64,000 bases of DNA from MWAR01 sp035388825 (lineage in GTDB: Bacteria > Muiribacteriota > Ozemobacteria > Ozemobacterales > Ozemobacteraceae), in the NCBI GenBank assembly GCA_035388825.1, contig DAOOQQ010000017.1, positions 1 to 64,000 on the forward strand, in the 5' to 3' direction. A model generated the notes under the pieces. That model did not search any database, was not told the origin of the DNA, and saw only the letters and a list, made by a program, of their open reading frames with translations. Below are positions 34,713 through 44,715 of this stretch, piece after piece. The translations under genes and the position numbers were made by a program. Position 1 is the first letter of the stretch. Every line of letters starts with the position of its first letter.

Positions 34713-36176
34713 ATGAAACAGATTGCCCGGATTCTCATGGCGGTGTTCGTTCTTGCCTGGGCGGCGCAGGGTATGGCCCAGGCTACCGAGAAGGACTGGA
34801 CCTTCATGGTGTTCATCAACGCCGACAACAACCTCGACGAATACGGCGTGCTCGACCAGGAGGAGATGGCCCGGGTCGGCAGCAGCGATCGGCTCGACAT
34901 CGTCACCCTGATCGACCGGTATGACGGCCCCGCGACGATGAACCACATCGAAAAAGGGCGCATCACGAAGCTATCCGACGAGGGTGAGCTCGACATGGGC
35001 GACTGGCGCGAGTTGGTGCGGTTCGCGAAGACCGCGATGGCGCGCTTCCCGGCGAAACGGTACGCGCTCGTCGTCTGGAACCATGGCGCAGGCTGGAAGT
35101 TCCGGACCGGTGGGGCCGTGAAAGGCATCTCCTACGACGACTCCAGCAACAACCACATCACGACGCGCCAGCTCGGTGAGGCGCTGCGCGCGATTCGCGA
35201 CGCGACGGGGCGCAGGATCGATTTGTTCTGCATGGATGCCTGTCTGATGCAGATGTTCGAGGTCGCCTGGGAGGTGCGGGACGGCTGTGACTACATCGTC
35301 GCCTCCGAGGAGACGGTGCCGGGCGACGGCTACCCCTACGCCGAGGTGCTGGGGGCGCTGAAGCCGGGCATGGGGCCGATCGAGTTCGGCACCGCGATCG
35401 TGAACGCGTTCCGCATCCATTACAGCAAGGACATCCCGCAGGAAGGGCCGTGGGAGTTCACGGGCCGCCGGTCGGCCCGCGTCATCCGGAAGACGACGAT
35501 GTCGCTGCTGGAAACGGCCCAGCTGTCCGAACTGCGAGACAAGCTCGACGTCTTCGCCCGGGCCGTGATGGCGGGGAATGTCGCCCCGGCGCTGAACGAG
35601 GCGCTGAAGAAGGCCGAGCATTTCACCTATTACGACAACGTCGATCTGAAGGACCTGCTCGACAGTCTGAAACCCCTGGTGAAGGATCCCGCCCTGCTCG
35701 AGGCGATCGCACAGGTGGGTGCGAGTTTCCGGAAGGCGATCCTCGCGAACGGAACGACGGGTACGAAGGACGACGGAAACGGCCAGGGGGGCGATGATTC
35801 CGACTGGCTGCACGGGAACCGGCCCGCGCGCTGGGAAATCCCGATCTGCGCGAACGGGCTTGCCGTCTACTTCCCCGAGAAGCCGGCGAATTACCTGCCG
35901 GCATACGAGGAGCTGACGTTCGCGGCCGACTCGCAGTGGGACGAGATGCTTCGCGACCATTTCCGCAAATCAGCGGTTGCCCGCGTGACGGCGGATCTTG
36001 AACACGGCTGCCTCGATGCTCTGCGGGAGTGGGCAGTCCAGGCCGGTCCGGCGACACGCGAGATCAGCCGCGCCGTCGCCGATGCGGTTGCGTTCCGGCT
36101 CCACGCCGAAGGCGGGCTACCCGCCACTCTGGCAGATGAGGCCCGTGGCCTGCTTGGGCTGCTCCGGACACGGTGA
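34713..36176 (+). CDS. Clostripain-family (C11) cysteine peptidase, secreted
   Basis: 487 residues. A signal peptide (ILMAVFVLAWAAQGMAQ) precedes WTFMVFINADNNLDEYG, the typical C11 opening. The catalytic His is H124 in VVWNHGAGW and the catalytic Cys is C177 in CMDACLMQ. The substrate-loop block EETVPGDGYPY follows. Peptidases of this family cleave after basic residues (clostripain after Arg). The last 150 residues (helical) have no recognised domain. The ATG is preceded by GAGGGAGAG. It is divergent from tetR. Export points to extracellular or periplasmic protein turnover. Confidence 0.88.
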   Translation: MKQIARILMAVFVLAWAAQGMAQATEKDWTFMVFINADNNLDEYGVLDQEEMARVGSSDRLDIVTLIDRYDGPATMNHIEKGRITKLSDEGELDMGDWRELVRFAKTAMARFPAKRYALVVWNHGAGWKFRTGGAVKGISYDDSSNNHITTRQLGEALRAIRDATGRRIDLFCMDACLMQMFEVAWEVRDGCDYIVASEETVPGDGYPYAEVLGALKPGMGPIEFGTAIVNAFRIHYSKDIPQEGPWEFTGRRSARVIRKTTMSLLETAQLSELRDKLDVFARAVMAGNVAPALNEALKKAEHFTYYDNVDLKDLLDSLKPLVKDPALLEAIAQVGASFRKAILANGTTGTKDDGNGQGGDDSDWLHGNRPARWEIPICANGLAVYFPEKPANYLPAYEELTFAADSQWDEMLRDHFRKSAVARVTADLEHGCLDALREWAVQAGPATREISRAVADAVAFRLHAEGGLPATLADEARGLLGLLRTR

Positions 36177-36196
36177 AATGGCGTCGCGTGTATAAT
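36167..36196 (+). promoter_or_regulatory. Possible promoter of the coiled-coil protein gene
   Basis: A consensus TATAAT at 36191-36196 in an AT-rich patch, 42 bases before the next ATG. The -35 match (GACACG region) is poor, so only the -10 supports it. Confidence 0.35.
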
Positions 36197-36237
36197 ATCA
36201 TAGGGTATATCAAAACAGCTGCTTTCAGGAGGAGCTC

Positions 36238-36981
36238 ATGAAGATCGTCCGTCGTGGATCCCCCCTGCTCGTGGTGATGCTGCTCGCAGCGGGACCCCTC
36301 TTTGCCCAGGTCGATCCCCAGGTCGTGGACGGGATGAAATCGGTCGACGGGAAACTGTCGGAAATCCTGAATATGCCGGAAATCAAGACCGATCAGGCCG
36401 TCCAGCAGTCCCTTCAGGGACTGCAGAAGCAGATGCAGGAGATGATCGGCAACTCGATGAAGCTGACGGATGCCCAGGTGAAAGAGACCCTGGCCGCCGT
36501 GAACGGTCAGGTCGGGGAGCTGGTCAAGACCTCGGTGAGCCAGACCAACAAGTCGGTCGAAGCGACCCTCAAATCCGTGAATGAGCTCGTGTCCAACATC
36601 ACCCGGTCCTCGATGGAGGGCACGCAGAAGATTCTCGATCAGACCATGCAGCACGTCGGTGAAACCGTGAAGACGTCGATGGAAAGCGGAAACAAGGCGC
36701 TCCAGGACGGCCTGGATGCCGGCCAGAAGGCCACACAGGAAGCCCTCGGAACCGCGGAACAGCAGACTTCGGATGCTCTCGAGGCGGGAGCGGCAGAGCG
36801 TGATGCCGCGCTTCAGGAGGCCGACCGGGAGCGGGACGCGGCCCTGCGCGAAGCCGAGAAGGAGCGTGAAGAGGCGCTGCGCGAGGCCGAGAAGGAACGC
36901 GAGGAGGCCCTTCGGGACGCCGAGCGTGAGCGTGAGGAAGCCTTGAAGGAAAACATGCAGCAGAGTGCCGGCGACGAGTGA
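36238..36981 (+). CDS. Secreted coiled-coil protein with hendecad repeats
   Basis: 247 residues with a signal peptide (LLVVMLLAAGPLFAQ) and AGGAGG before the ATG. The mature protein is almost entirely helical. The middle has spaced heptad-like units such as SVEATLKSVNELV and SMEGTQKILDQTM. From about residue 195 to 240 there is an 11-residue repeat, roughly EREEALREAEK, in four copies with small changes (D for E, R for K). Hendecads form straight or right-handed coiled coils. No catalytic motif is seen; a periplasmic or surface structural role is likely. The family is unknown to me. Confidence 0.75.
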   Translation: MKIVRRGSPLLVVMLLAAGPLFAQVDPQVVDGMKSVDGKLSEILNMPEIKTDQAVQQSLQGLQKQMQEMIGNSMKLTDAQVKETLAAVNGQVGELVKTSVSQTNKSVEATLKSVNELVSNITRSSMEGTQKILDQTMQHVGETVKTSMESGNKALQDGLDAGQKATQEALGTAEQQTSDALEAGAAERDAALQEADRERDAALREAEKEREEALREAEKEREEALRDAEREREEALKENMQQSAGDE

Positions 36982-37096
36982 CGCCGGTTGTCTCGTGCTC
37001 TTCCCAGGGATATCCGGGACGGGCTGATCTGTGATGGGGCAGGGAGCCGCCGGGGATGCGATACCTCGGGGGCGAACCGCCAGACTGGAGTCGCGC

Positions 37097-38380
<1,284 letters not shown>

Positions 38381-38387
38381 GGTTCCC

Positions 38388-38966
38388 ATGAGCTGGCTCG
38401 AGCTCGTCGCCGCCCTGCTGGGGTTCATCAACGTCTGGCTGACCATCCGGGAAAACGTCTGGTGCTGGCCGGTCGGCATCGTCAACGTGGCGCTGTACAC
38501 CAAGGTGTTCTGGGACGCGAAACTCTACAGCGACATGGGCTTGCAGGTGATCTATGTCGTGCTGCAGTTCTGGGGCTGGTATCACTGGCTGTATGGCGGA
38601 AAAGACCGGCCCCAGCCTCCGGTCACACGGCTGGGAAGATGGCGGTTCGCGGCCTGGATTTCGGCGACGGTGGCCGGCGCGGCGGCGCTGGGCGGGGTCA
38701 TGCATCTGCGCACCGATGCCGCGCTTCCCTATGTCGATGCAACGGCCACGATTGCCAGCCTTGCCGCGCAGTATCTGATGACACGCAAATACCTCGAATG
38801 CTGGTTCCTCTGGATCTTCGTCGACATCGTCAGCGTTGGTATGTATGCCTTCAAGCAGTTGTGGCCGACGACAGCCCTGTATGTGCTGTTCCTGGGGATG
38901 GCGGGCTGCGGGTATTTCGTCTGGAGACGGTCATGGAAGAAGGAAGAAAGCCTGCGCGCGGCCTGA
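38388..38966 (+). CDS. pnuC: PnuC-like nicotinamide riboside transporter
   Basis: 192 residues and about seven short membrane helices. PnuC features are the opening ELVAALLGFINVWLTIREN, WCWPVGIVNVALYT, and LQVIYVVLQFWGWYHWLYGG with the conserved Trp cluster that stacks the nicotinamide ring. Later LMTRKYLECWFLWIFVDIVS also matches. It facilitates entry of nicotinamide riboside, which is trapped by phosphorylation. The next gene, NadR, supplies that kinase and starts 34 bases before the pnuC stop, so the pair is tightly coupled. Confidence 0.92.
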   Translation: MSWLELVAALLGFINVWLTIRENVWCWPVGIVNVALYTKVFWDAKLYSDMGLQVIYVVLQFWGWYHWLYGGKDRPQPPVTRLGRWRFAAWISATVAGAAALGGVMHLRTDAALPYVDATATIASLAAQYLMTRKYLECWFLWIFVDIVSVGMYAFKQLWPTTALYVLFLGMAGCGYFVWRRSWKKEESLRAA

Positions 38967-40021
38967 TCATCGGCAAGTTCCTTCCGCCGCATCTGGGCCA
39001 CCAGTATCTCGTCGATTTTGCCCGGAACTGCGTCGAGCGGCTGACGGTGCTGGTCTGCTCGCTCGAGCGAGAACCCATTCCCGGCGTGAAGCGGTGGGAG
39101 TGGATGCGCGAGATGTTTCCCGGCGTCGAGGTGCTGCACAACCCCGACGAGAATCCGCAGGAGCCGCATGAGCACCCCGACTTCTGGCGGATCTGGAGAG
39201 ACAGCATCCGGCGCTTCTGCCCCGATCCGGATGTGGTGTTCGCTTCGGAGTCCTACGGCTGGAAGCTCGCCGAGACGCTTGGTGCGCGGTTCTGGCCCGT
39301 GAATGTCTCTCGCGGCCTGGTGCCGGTCTCGGGCACGAAGGTCCGCGAGGATCCGATGGCCCACTGGCGGTATCTACCTCCGGCCGTGCGGCCCTGGTTC
39401 GTCCGGCGTGTCTGCATCGTCGGCCCCGAGTCGGCCGGCAAATCGACGCTCGGAAGACGGCTCGCGGAGCAGTTTGGCACGGTGTTCGTCCACGAGTATG
39501 CCCGCGACCTGCTCGAAGCCAAGCCTGACCAGTGCTCCCCCCTGGACATCGAGATGATTGCCCACGGCCAGATCGCCTCCGAGGAGGCCCTGGCCAGACA
39601 GGCCAACCGGCTCCTTATCTGTGACACCGACACTCTGACGACGGTGCTCTGGTCGGAAATCCTGTTCGGAAGATGCCCTCCATGGATCCGGGAACTCGCC
39701 GGTGCCCGGTGTCACGACCTGTATCTGCTGCTGGACTGCGATGTGCCCTGGGTGGGCGATCCGCAGCGCTATCAGCCGGCCCTCGAAGAGCGACGGGCGT
39801 TTTTCGGGCGGATGAAAGCCGAGCTGGAGGCGCGGGGGCGGAGATACGTGGTGATCCGGGGCTCCTGGGAGGAACGGTTTTCGGTCGCGGCAACGGCCGT
39901 CGAAGACCTCCTCATGGGCCTTCCCGTCCCCGTTGTGGAAGAACGATCGATCGGATACAATTCCGGTCGGAACGGAACGGCAGAACGTCTGCCGGGTCCT
40001 GAAAGGGAACGAACAATATGA
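38933..40021 (+). CDS. nadR: NadR-type NMN adenylyltransferase / nicotinamide riboside kinase
   Basis: 362 residues. The adenylyltransferase part starts almost at once: LIIGKFLPPHLGHQYLV holds the nucleotidyl-transfer HxGH motif, and VSGTKVRED its partner. The kinase part begins near residue 160 with a P-loop (GPESAGKST), then HEYARDLLE and DTDTLTTVLW. Escherichia coli NadR has an additional N-terminal DNA-binding domain; that is absent here, so this protein is an enzyme only. It turns imported nicotinamide riboside into NMN and then NAD. It overlaps pnuC upstream and the flavin reductase gene downstream (ATGA). Confidence 0.93.
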   Translation: MEEGRKPARGLIIGKFLPPHLGHQYLVDFARNCVERLTVLVCSLEREPIPGVKRWEWMREMFPGVEVLHNPDENPQEPHEHPDFWRIWRDSIRRFCPDPDVVFASESYGWKLAETLGARFWPVNVSRGLVPVSGTKVREDPMAHWRYLPPAVRPWFVRRVCIVGPESAGKSTLGRRLAEQFGTVFVHEYARDLLEAKPDQCSPLDIEMIAHGQIASEEALARQANRLLICDTDTLTTVLWSEILFGRCPPWIRELAGARCHDLYLLLDCDVPWVGDPQRYQPALEERRAFFGRMKAELEARGRRYVVIRGSWEERFSVAATAVEDLLMGLPVPVVEERSIGYNSGRNGTAERLPGPERERTI

Positions 40022-40596
40022 TGAAAGCTATAGATAAAAACACCTTCATTCCGATGCCCGTCATGCTGGTCGGGACGATGCATGGCGGCGTGCCGAACTT
40101 CATGCCGGTGGGCTGGGTGACCCGCGTGAATGCGCAGCCCCCGATGATCGGGATCGGCGTCTTCAAGGGCCACGCGACCGCGGCCGATATCGAGCGCAAC
40201 CGCGAGTTCAGCATCTGCCTCCCCGGGAAGGACCTGCTCGCCCGCGTCGATTACTGCGGCTCCGTCTCGGCAAACAAGATCAGCAAGGCCGACGTGTTCA
40301 AGACGTTCACAAACTCACTGAAGCATGCGCCGATGATCGAGGAGTGCCAGCTCTGTCTCGAATGCAAACTCGTCCAGACGGTCGAGCTGCCGAGCAACCG
40401 GTTCTTTGTCGGTGAGATCGTTGCCGCGTATGCCCATCCAGAAGTGCTGACCGAAGGCAAGCCCGATCTGGCAAAGATGCAGGGCATGGTTCTCACGATG
40501 CCCGACAACCACTACTGGAGCGTCGGGGAGTCGATCGGCCTCGTCCAGCAAGCCGGAAAGGGCTACACGAAGCCGTCCGTCGCCGCCGCCCGGTAA
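40018..40596 (+). CDS. Flavin reductase / flavoredoxin-like protein
   Basis: 192 residues of the FMN-binding split-barrel fold. Family blocks are PMPVMLVGTMHGGVPNFMPVGW, PPMIGIGVFKGHATAADIERN, REFSICLPG, and VDYCGSVSANKISKAD. It likely binds FMN and transfers electrons from NAD(P)H or ferredoxin. Four cysteines, including the pair in CQLCLECK, are notable. Its ATG overlaps the nadR stop by four bases, tying it to NAD supply. The first codons (ATGATGAAAGCTATAGATAAA) are AT-rich compared with the gene body. Confidence 0.85.
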   Translation: MMKAIDKNTFIPMPVMLVGTMHGGVPNFMPVGWVTRVNAQPPMIGIGVFKGHATAADIERNREFSICLPGKDLLARVDYCGSVSANKISKADVFKTFTNSLKHAPMIEECQLCLECKLVQTVELPSNRFFVGEIVAAYAHPEVLTEGKPDLAKMQGMVLTMPDNHYWSVGESIGLVQQAGKGYTKPSVAAAR

Positions 40597-40617
40597 CCAT
40601 CTCTGGACGCCGACGGC

Positions 40618-42027
40618 ATGTCCCGGAGCGGAGATCGACCTCTGACGGATGAGGAACGGTTTCCGCTGCTCGACGATGCCGGCCGGCGCCGGCTTGCCCG
40701 GCTGCGGGAGCATCCCCATGCGCCGCGCTGGACCTTTCCCTGCGGCGACCGCCTGACCCGGTCCGCCTGTGACCGGATCGCCTCGTTCGAGGCGCAGCTT
40801 CGGAACGGCCCTGCCGCCGGCGGCTGGACCGGCTCCGGGATGCAACCCGACTGGCTCGACGCCTTCGTGGAGCGGTGCCTGAAAACGGTTCCCTTCTATC
40901 GGGAGCGCTCCGGCAGTACCGGCCCGTTCGAGGAGCTGCCGACCTGCGGCCGGGAGGATCTGGGGCGCGCGCCCTGGGCTTTCGTGCCGGACGATCAGCC
41001 TCTCGACGATCTGCTCACCTACACGACGTCGGGAACGACGGGAAACATCGTCAGGATCCTGTCGCATCCCGTGACCGCCGGCTCGTATCTCGGGGCGCTG
41101 CGGGTGCTGCTCGGCCGAGCGGGGGTGCCGTTCGATGCGGCCCCTGAAGGGGTCGCGATCGCGCAGGTGTGCGCCCAGGCCTCGACGTTCACCCACGCCA
41201 CGATCATCTCGTATCTCGGCGGCGCGGGTTACGTGAAGATCAACCTGAATCCGGGAGAGTGGCGGAATGTCGAGGATCCCGCACGGTTCCTCGATGATAT
41301 AGCACCGGAAATACTCACCGGGGATCCCGTTGCGTTCGCGGCGCTCGCCGCGCTTCCCGTGAGTCTCCGGCCCCGTGCTCTCGTCTCCTCGGCGATGGCT
41401 GTCACCCCTGGGATGAAGACGATGCTGGAACGGCGCTTCGGGTGTCCCCTGATCGATGTCTACTCGCTCAACGAGTCGCGGTTCGTCGCCGTTGCCGGGC
41501 CGGGAGGACATGAGATCCTGCCTCACGACCTGTATGTCGAGATTCTCGGCGGGGACGGGCGGATTTGCGCACCGGGCGATCGTGGGGAGATCGTCCTGAC
41601 CTGCGGCCGGAACCCGTTTTTACCCCTGCTGCGGTACCGGACCGGCGATACGGCCGCCCTGGTCTGGGAGGGCGGCCGGCCCGTCCTTGCCGGTCTCGAG
41701 GGCCGACAACCGGTCGTGTTCCTCACCCATACGGGGGAGGTGGTGAACTCGATCGATGTCACCCGGGCCCTGGGCCATCTCCCGATCCCGCAGTTTTCCC
41801 TGCACCAGGAGCCGGACCAGCGGCTGGTGTTGCGGTATCGCGGCACCGGTATCGACGAAGAAGATATTCGGCGTCCTCTGGAGAGTCTGTTCGGGTCCGG
41901 ACACGATATAAAGATTGAACTATTGTCAGGCCCGCCGGCCGGCAAGGCGATCGTCTACACGAGTGACATCGGGCAGGATGAGCTGATGGAACGGCCATGG
42001 AGCTGGAAAACGGGAACGGGGAGGTGA
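40618..42027 (+). CDS. PaaK-like adenylate-forming enzyme
   Basis: 469 residues of the ANL superfamily, phenylacetate-CoA ligase type. The phosphate-binding loop is YTTSGTTGNI near residue 140. Later motifs are YSLNESRF (the A5-like block) and LLRYRTGDTAALVW (the RTGD ribose motif). CoA ligase members carry a C-terminal lysine motif, which I cannot pick out clearly. It may therefore only adenylate an acid, or pass it to another carrier. No thiolation domain is nearby. No ribosome site is clear at the chosen ATG. It lies eight bases before the MoxR gene and could be part of that unit. Confidence 0.78.
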   Translation: MSRSGDRPLTDEERFPLLDDAGRRRLARLREHPHAPRWTFPCGDRLTRSACDRIASFEAQLRNGPAAGGWTGSGMQPDWLDAFVERCLKTVPFYRERSGSTGPFEELPTCGREDLGRAPWAFVPDDQPLDDLLTYTTSGTTGNIVRILSHPVTAGSYLGALRVLLGRAGVPFDAAPEGVAIAQVCAQASTFTHATIISYLGGAGYVKINLNPGEWRNVEDPARFLDDIAPEILTGDPVAFAALAALPVSLRPRALVSSAMAVTPGMKTMLERRFGCPLIDVYSLNESRFVAVAGPGGHEILPHDLYVEILGGDGRICAPGDRGEIVLTCGRNPFLPLLRYRTGDTAALVWEGGRPVLAGLEGRQPVVFLTHTGEVVNSIDVTRALGHLPIPQFSLHQEPDQRLVLRYRGTGIDEEDIRRPLESLFGSGHDIKIELLSGPPAGKAIVYTSDIGQDELMERPWSWKTGTGR

Positions 42028-42034
42028 GGGGACC

Positions 42035-43663
42035 ATGAGTCTGAAGGATACGCTGGCGAGCATCACGGCGGTGTTCGGAAAGGTATCCGCGGCGCCGACG
42101 CATCTGACGCGCCGGATACGGCCGAAACGCGGCTTCGACGTGGCGGATCTCTACGAGGGGCCGGCCCCTGCCGGGGTCCCGGCCGGGGATGCCGGAACGG
42201 GCGCTGCAGGCCCGGCACTCGATGAAAAGCTGCGCCAGGCCTACTTCTGGATCACCAACCACGCGATCATCAGCCCGTTCTACGACATCGAGTTCAACGA
42301 CGGACCTCCCCAGAGTTTCACGCTCGGCGACCGGAAGAGCCGGCTGATCCTGCCGACCGACCAGAGCTACTCGAGCTTCGTGCTGCTGCCGCTGCTGACG
42401 CTGGTTCTGCGCCGCCGCTGCCTGCTCGTCGGCGGCCCGGGCCGCGGAAAGACGGCCAGCGCCATTCTGATGGGTATCCTGGCCGGGTATTCGATGAAGG
42501 ACATCCGACGCGCGATCCAGCATGGCCAGCCCCAGATGACGATCGCCGATCTGCTCGGCAACCCGCTTCCCGCGTCGCTGGTGAACGCCCAGACCATGGA
42601 TGACGTGAAAATCTCGTGGCGGAAGTGGCTCGGGATGCGCGTGAAGATCATCGACGAGTACAACCGCATTCCGACGCGTACCCAGTCTGCGCTGCTGACG
42701 GTGCTGGCTGACGATTATGCGGAACTATATGATCAGATATTCGAATGCCCCCCGTCGGCCTGGTATCTGACGGCGAACGACGATGCGGGTGGCGGCACGT
42801 ATCAGGTGATCGAAGCGCTGCGCGACCGGATCGACGTCGTGGTGAAGGCGCTGCATTTCAACACCCGCTTCCTGGGCGATCTTCTGGTGCGCATCGAGGA
42901 GGGAATCAGGCCCGAGGAGGTGGTTCCGCGAAGCGTGACCTTCACCGATGACGAACTGGACCGGGCACATCGCGGCATTCTTGCCGTCACGATCCCCCCG
43001 ACGCTCCTGCGCCGGATCGAGTTTTTCACCGCGCATTTCGAGTTCTGCGACGTGGCGGCCGACCAGATCGAGTACAAGACCAAGGACACCGCAAAGCTCG
43101 GCGGGGTCGAGTGGCAGACAATCACCGGCCTGGACACGGGCAAGGACCGGGTCCGGGACCTCGGAAGCCAGACGCGCAACGGATTGTCGGTGCGGGCGAT
43201 GATGACGGTTCTGGCCTACGCGAAGGCCCTGGCCTGGTTCCGCGGCTTCGGGGAGGTCGGGTTCGAGGATGTGCGCCAGATCATTCCGTTCGTCCTGCAC
43301 GACAAGCTCGTCCAGGATCCCGACTCCCCGTTCTTCGAACAGGCCGGCAATGCCACCTTCCGCACCGACCGCATCGGCTGGATCCGCAGGCTGTTCGACC
43401 TCTCCTGCCAGGAATACGACCGGCTGTGCCTCGATCGGGACGATCCGGTCGCCGCGTTGCTCGCCGAGATCGGGCAGGGGCTCGACGGGGTGGGGGAGGC
43501 CGAGGTTCGCAAACGGCTTGGAGGAATCGAACGCCTGATCGGCGAGATCGGAAAGGGCCGCAAACTGTATGGCCACCTGTTCGATGATGTTCTGGCGCTG
43601 AAATACCTGCACCAGCGGTATACCAACTATCTGAAATGGCTCTCCTGGAAAGACGGGGCGTGA
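42035..43663 (+). CDS. MoxR-family AAA+ ATPase
   Basis: 542 residues. The P-loop GGPGRGKT is near residue 132, followed by Walker B VKIIDEYNRIPTRTQSALLTVL near 205 and a sensor 1 Asn in YLTANDD. RDRIDVVV is the sensor-2-side arginine block. MoxR proteins are chaperone-type ATPases that work with VWA proteins to mature or remodel partner complexes. The C-terminal 250 residues form an extended helical region beyond the usual lid. GAGGGG precedes the ATG. It is the first gene of a coupled four-gene unit whose third gene encodes the VWA partner. Confidence 0.9.
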   Translation: MSLKDTLASITAVFGKVSAAPTHLTRRIRPKRGFDVADLYEGPAPAGVPAGDAGTGAAGPALDEKLRQAYFWITNHAIISPFYDIEFNDGPPQSFTLGDRKSRLILPTDQSYSSFVLLPLLTLVLRRRCLLVGGPGRGKTASAILMGILAGYSMKDIRRAIQHGQPQMTIADLLGNPLPASLVNAQTMDDVKISWRKWLGMRVKIIDEYNRIPTRTQSALLTVLADDYAELYDQIFECPPSAWYLTANDDAGGGTYQVIEALRDRIDVVVKALHFNTRFLGDLLVRIEEGIRPEEVVPRSVTFTDDELDRAHRGILAVTIPPTLLRRIEFFTAHFEFCDVAADQIEYKTKDTAKLGGVEWQTITGLDTGKDRVRDLGSQTRNGLSVRAMMTVLAYAKALAWFRGFGEVGFEDVRQIIPFVLHDKLVQDPDSPFFEQAGNATFRTDRIGWIRRLFDLSCQEYDRLCLDRDDPVAALLAEIGQGLDGVGEAEVRKRLGGIERLIGEIGKGRKLYGHLFDDVLALKYLHQRYTNYLKWLSWKDGA

Positions 43664-44715
43664 ACACCGTCGCGCGGCCTCTCCCCGGGGCGCTGGCCGG
43701 ACCGCTGCGGCGGGGCCGGGACCGGTTCAACGCCGCGTTTTTTGTCGCGCGCCAGGCCGTCCCGGCTCTCGATCCGGAATCCTTCGCCGACGGAGTGCGC
43801 GAGCTCGGAACGGTGGCCGAAACGATTGCGGGGCATGAGCCGGACCGTCTCGACACCGTCGTTGCCGCCCTGTATGACCTGACGCTGATGCTGCATCAGA
43901 AGGGACTTCTGGCCGGTCCGGGCCGGCCAGAAGCCTTTGGCCGGCTCTGGAACGAGCTGCTTCCGGCGGTGCACGTGCATCTGGCCGCCGCTCCGGAGGA
44001 GACGGCCGGGAGACTCGTGAACGCTCTCTGCCAGCTCGAGGCGACCCCCGGTGTCCGGACCGGGGAATGGATCGACCGGCTGATCGCCGTTGTGAACGGC
44101 CTTTCTGGCCGCGCCGAGCTGTTCGATGCCGGCCGTCTCCTGGCCTGGCGGTGCGGCATGGCCCACCAGCGGGAGGCTGCCCTGGATGCCGCCGGACGCG
44201 TGAGCGAGCGTATCCTTCGGGCGTGTCTCGGCCTGTCGACGGACGATCTGGCCCAGCTCCGGGCGGATCCCTGGCTGGATCCTGCGAAGGCCGGTGCCGC
44301 CGGACGGGGAGGGCGCAAACGATTGCAGATCGTCGCCGAAACCGGGGGCTTCCGGGGGTTCGGAGGACCGTTCGCCACGCCTCCGCTCCCGTTCCTGCTC
44401 GACGGGAGCCTCGCCGTTCGGGATGCGGAGAACGTCTGGCGCCTGCATGCCGATGTGTTCGGAACGGTCTTCCGGAAATACGCTTATAAGAATAATATTG
44501 AAAACAATACGTCGGCGTCTGCCGCGCGTGTCACGCCGGAGGGCGTGGTCACCTGGAACGGTGCCAAAGCCCGGTTCGAGCGGATCTCGAAGCCGTCCGG
44601 CATCGTCTGTGATGGAACGACGATCGCCGTCACCCTGAGCCGCTCCCATCGCGTCTTATTGATTGCGATGGCCGCAGAGCCCGGCGAAGACGGAACGCGG
44701 GGACGGCGGGAATGA
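43660..44715 (+). CDS. Unknown protein in the MoxR cassette (helical N-terminus, beta C-terminus)
   Basis: 351 residues from a GTG at 43660 that overlaps the MoxR stop (GTGA); an ATG 24 bases earlier is an alternative. I recognise no family. The N-terminal 230 residues are helical and Ala/Leu-rich without membrane spans (MLHQKGLLAGPGRPEAFGRL). Then comes a Gly-rich turn (AETGGFRGFGGPFATP) and a C-terminal beta-rich part (FLLDGSLAVRD; KARFERISKPSGIVCDG). An abrupt A/T-codon island, with five Asn codons, lies at 44480-44515. Its stop overlaps the start of the zincin-VWA gene, so all three are co-translated and likely form one complex. Confidence 0.7.
   Translation: MNTVARPLPGALAGPLRRGRDRFNAAFFVARQAVPALDPESFADGVRELGTVAETIAGHEPDRLDTVVAALYDLTLMLHQKGLLAGPGRPEAFGRLWNELLPAVHVHLAAAPEETAGRLVNALCQLEATPGVRTGEWIDRLIAVVNGLSGRAELFDAGRLLAWRCGMAHQREAALDAAGRVSERILRACLGLSTDDLAQLRADPWLDPAKAGAAGRGGRKRLQIVAETGGFRGFGGPFATPPLPFLLDGSLAVRDAENVWRLHADVFGTVFRKYAYKNNIENNTSASAARVTPEGVVTWNGAKARFERISKPSGIVCDGTTIAVTLSRSHRVLLIAMAAEPGEDGTRGRRE

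Noticed and set aside
36830..36960. Short tandem DNA repeats considered as a possible CRISPR-like or regulatory array
   Set aside because: The units are 33 bases, contiguous and in frame, coding the 11-residue hendecads; there are no spacers.
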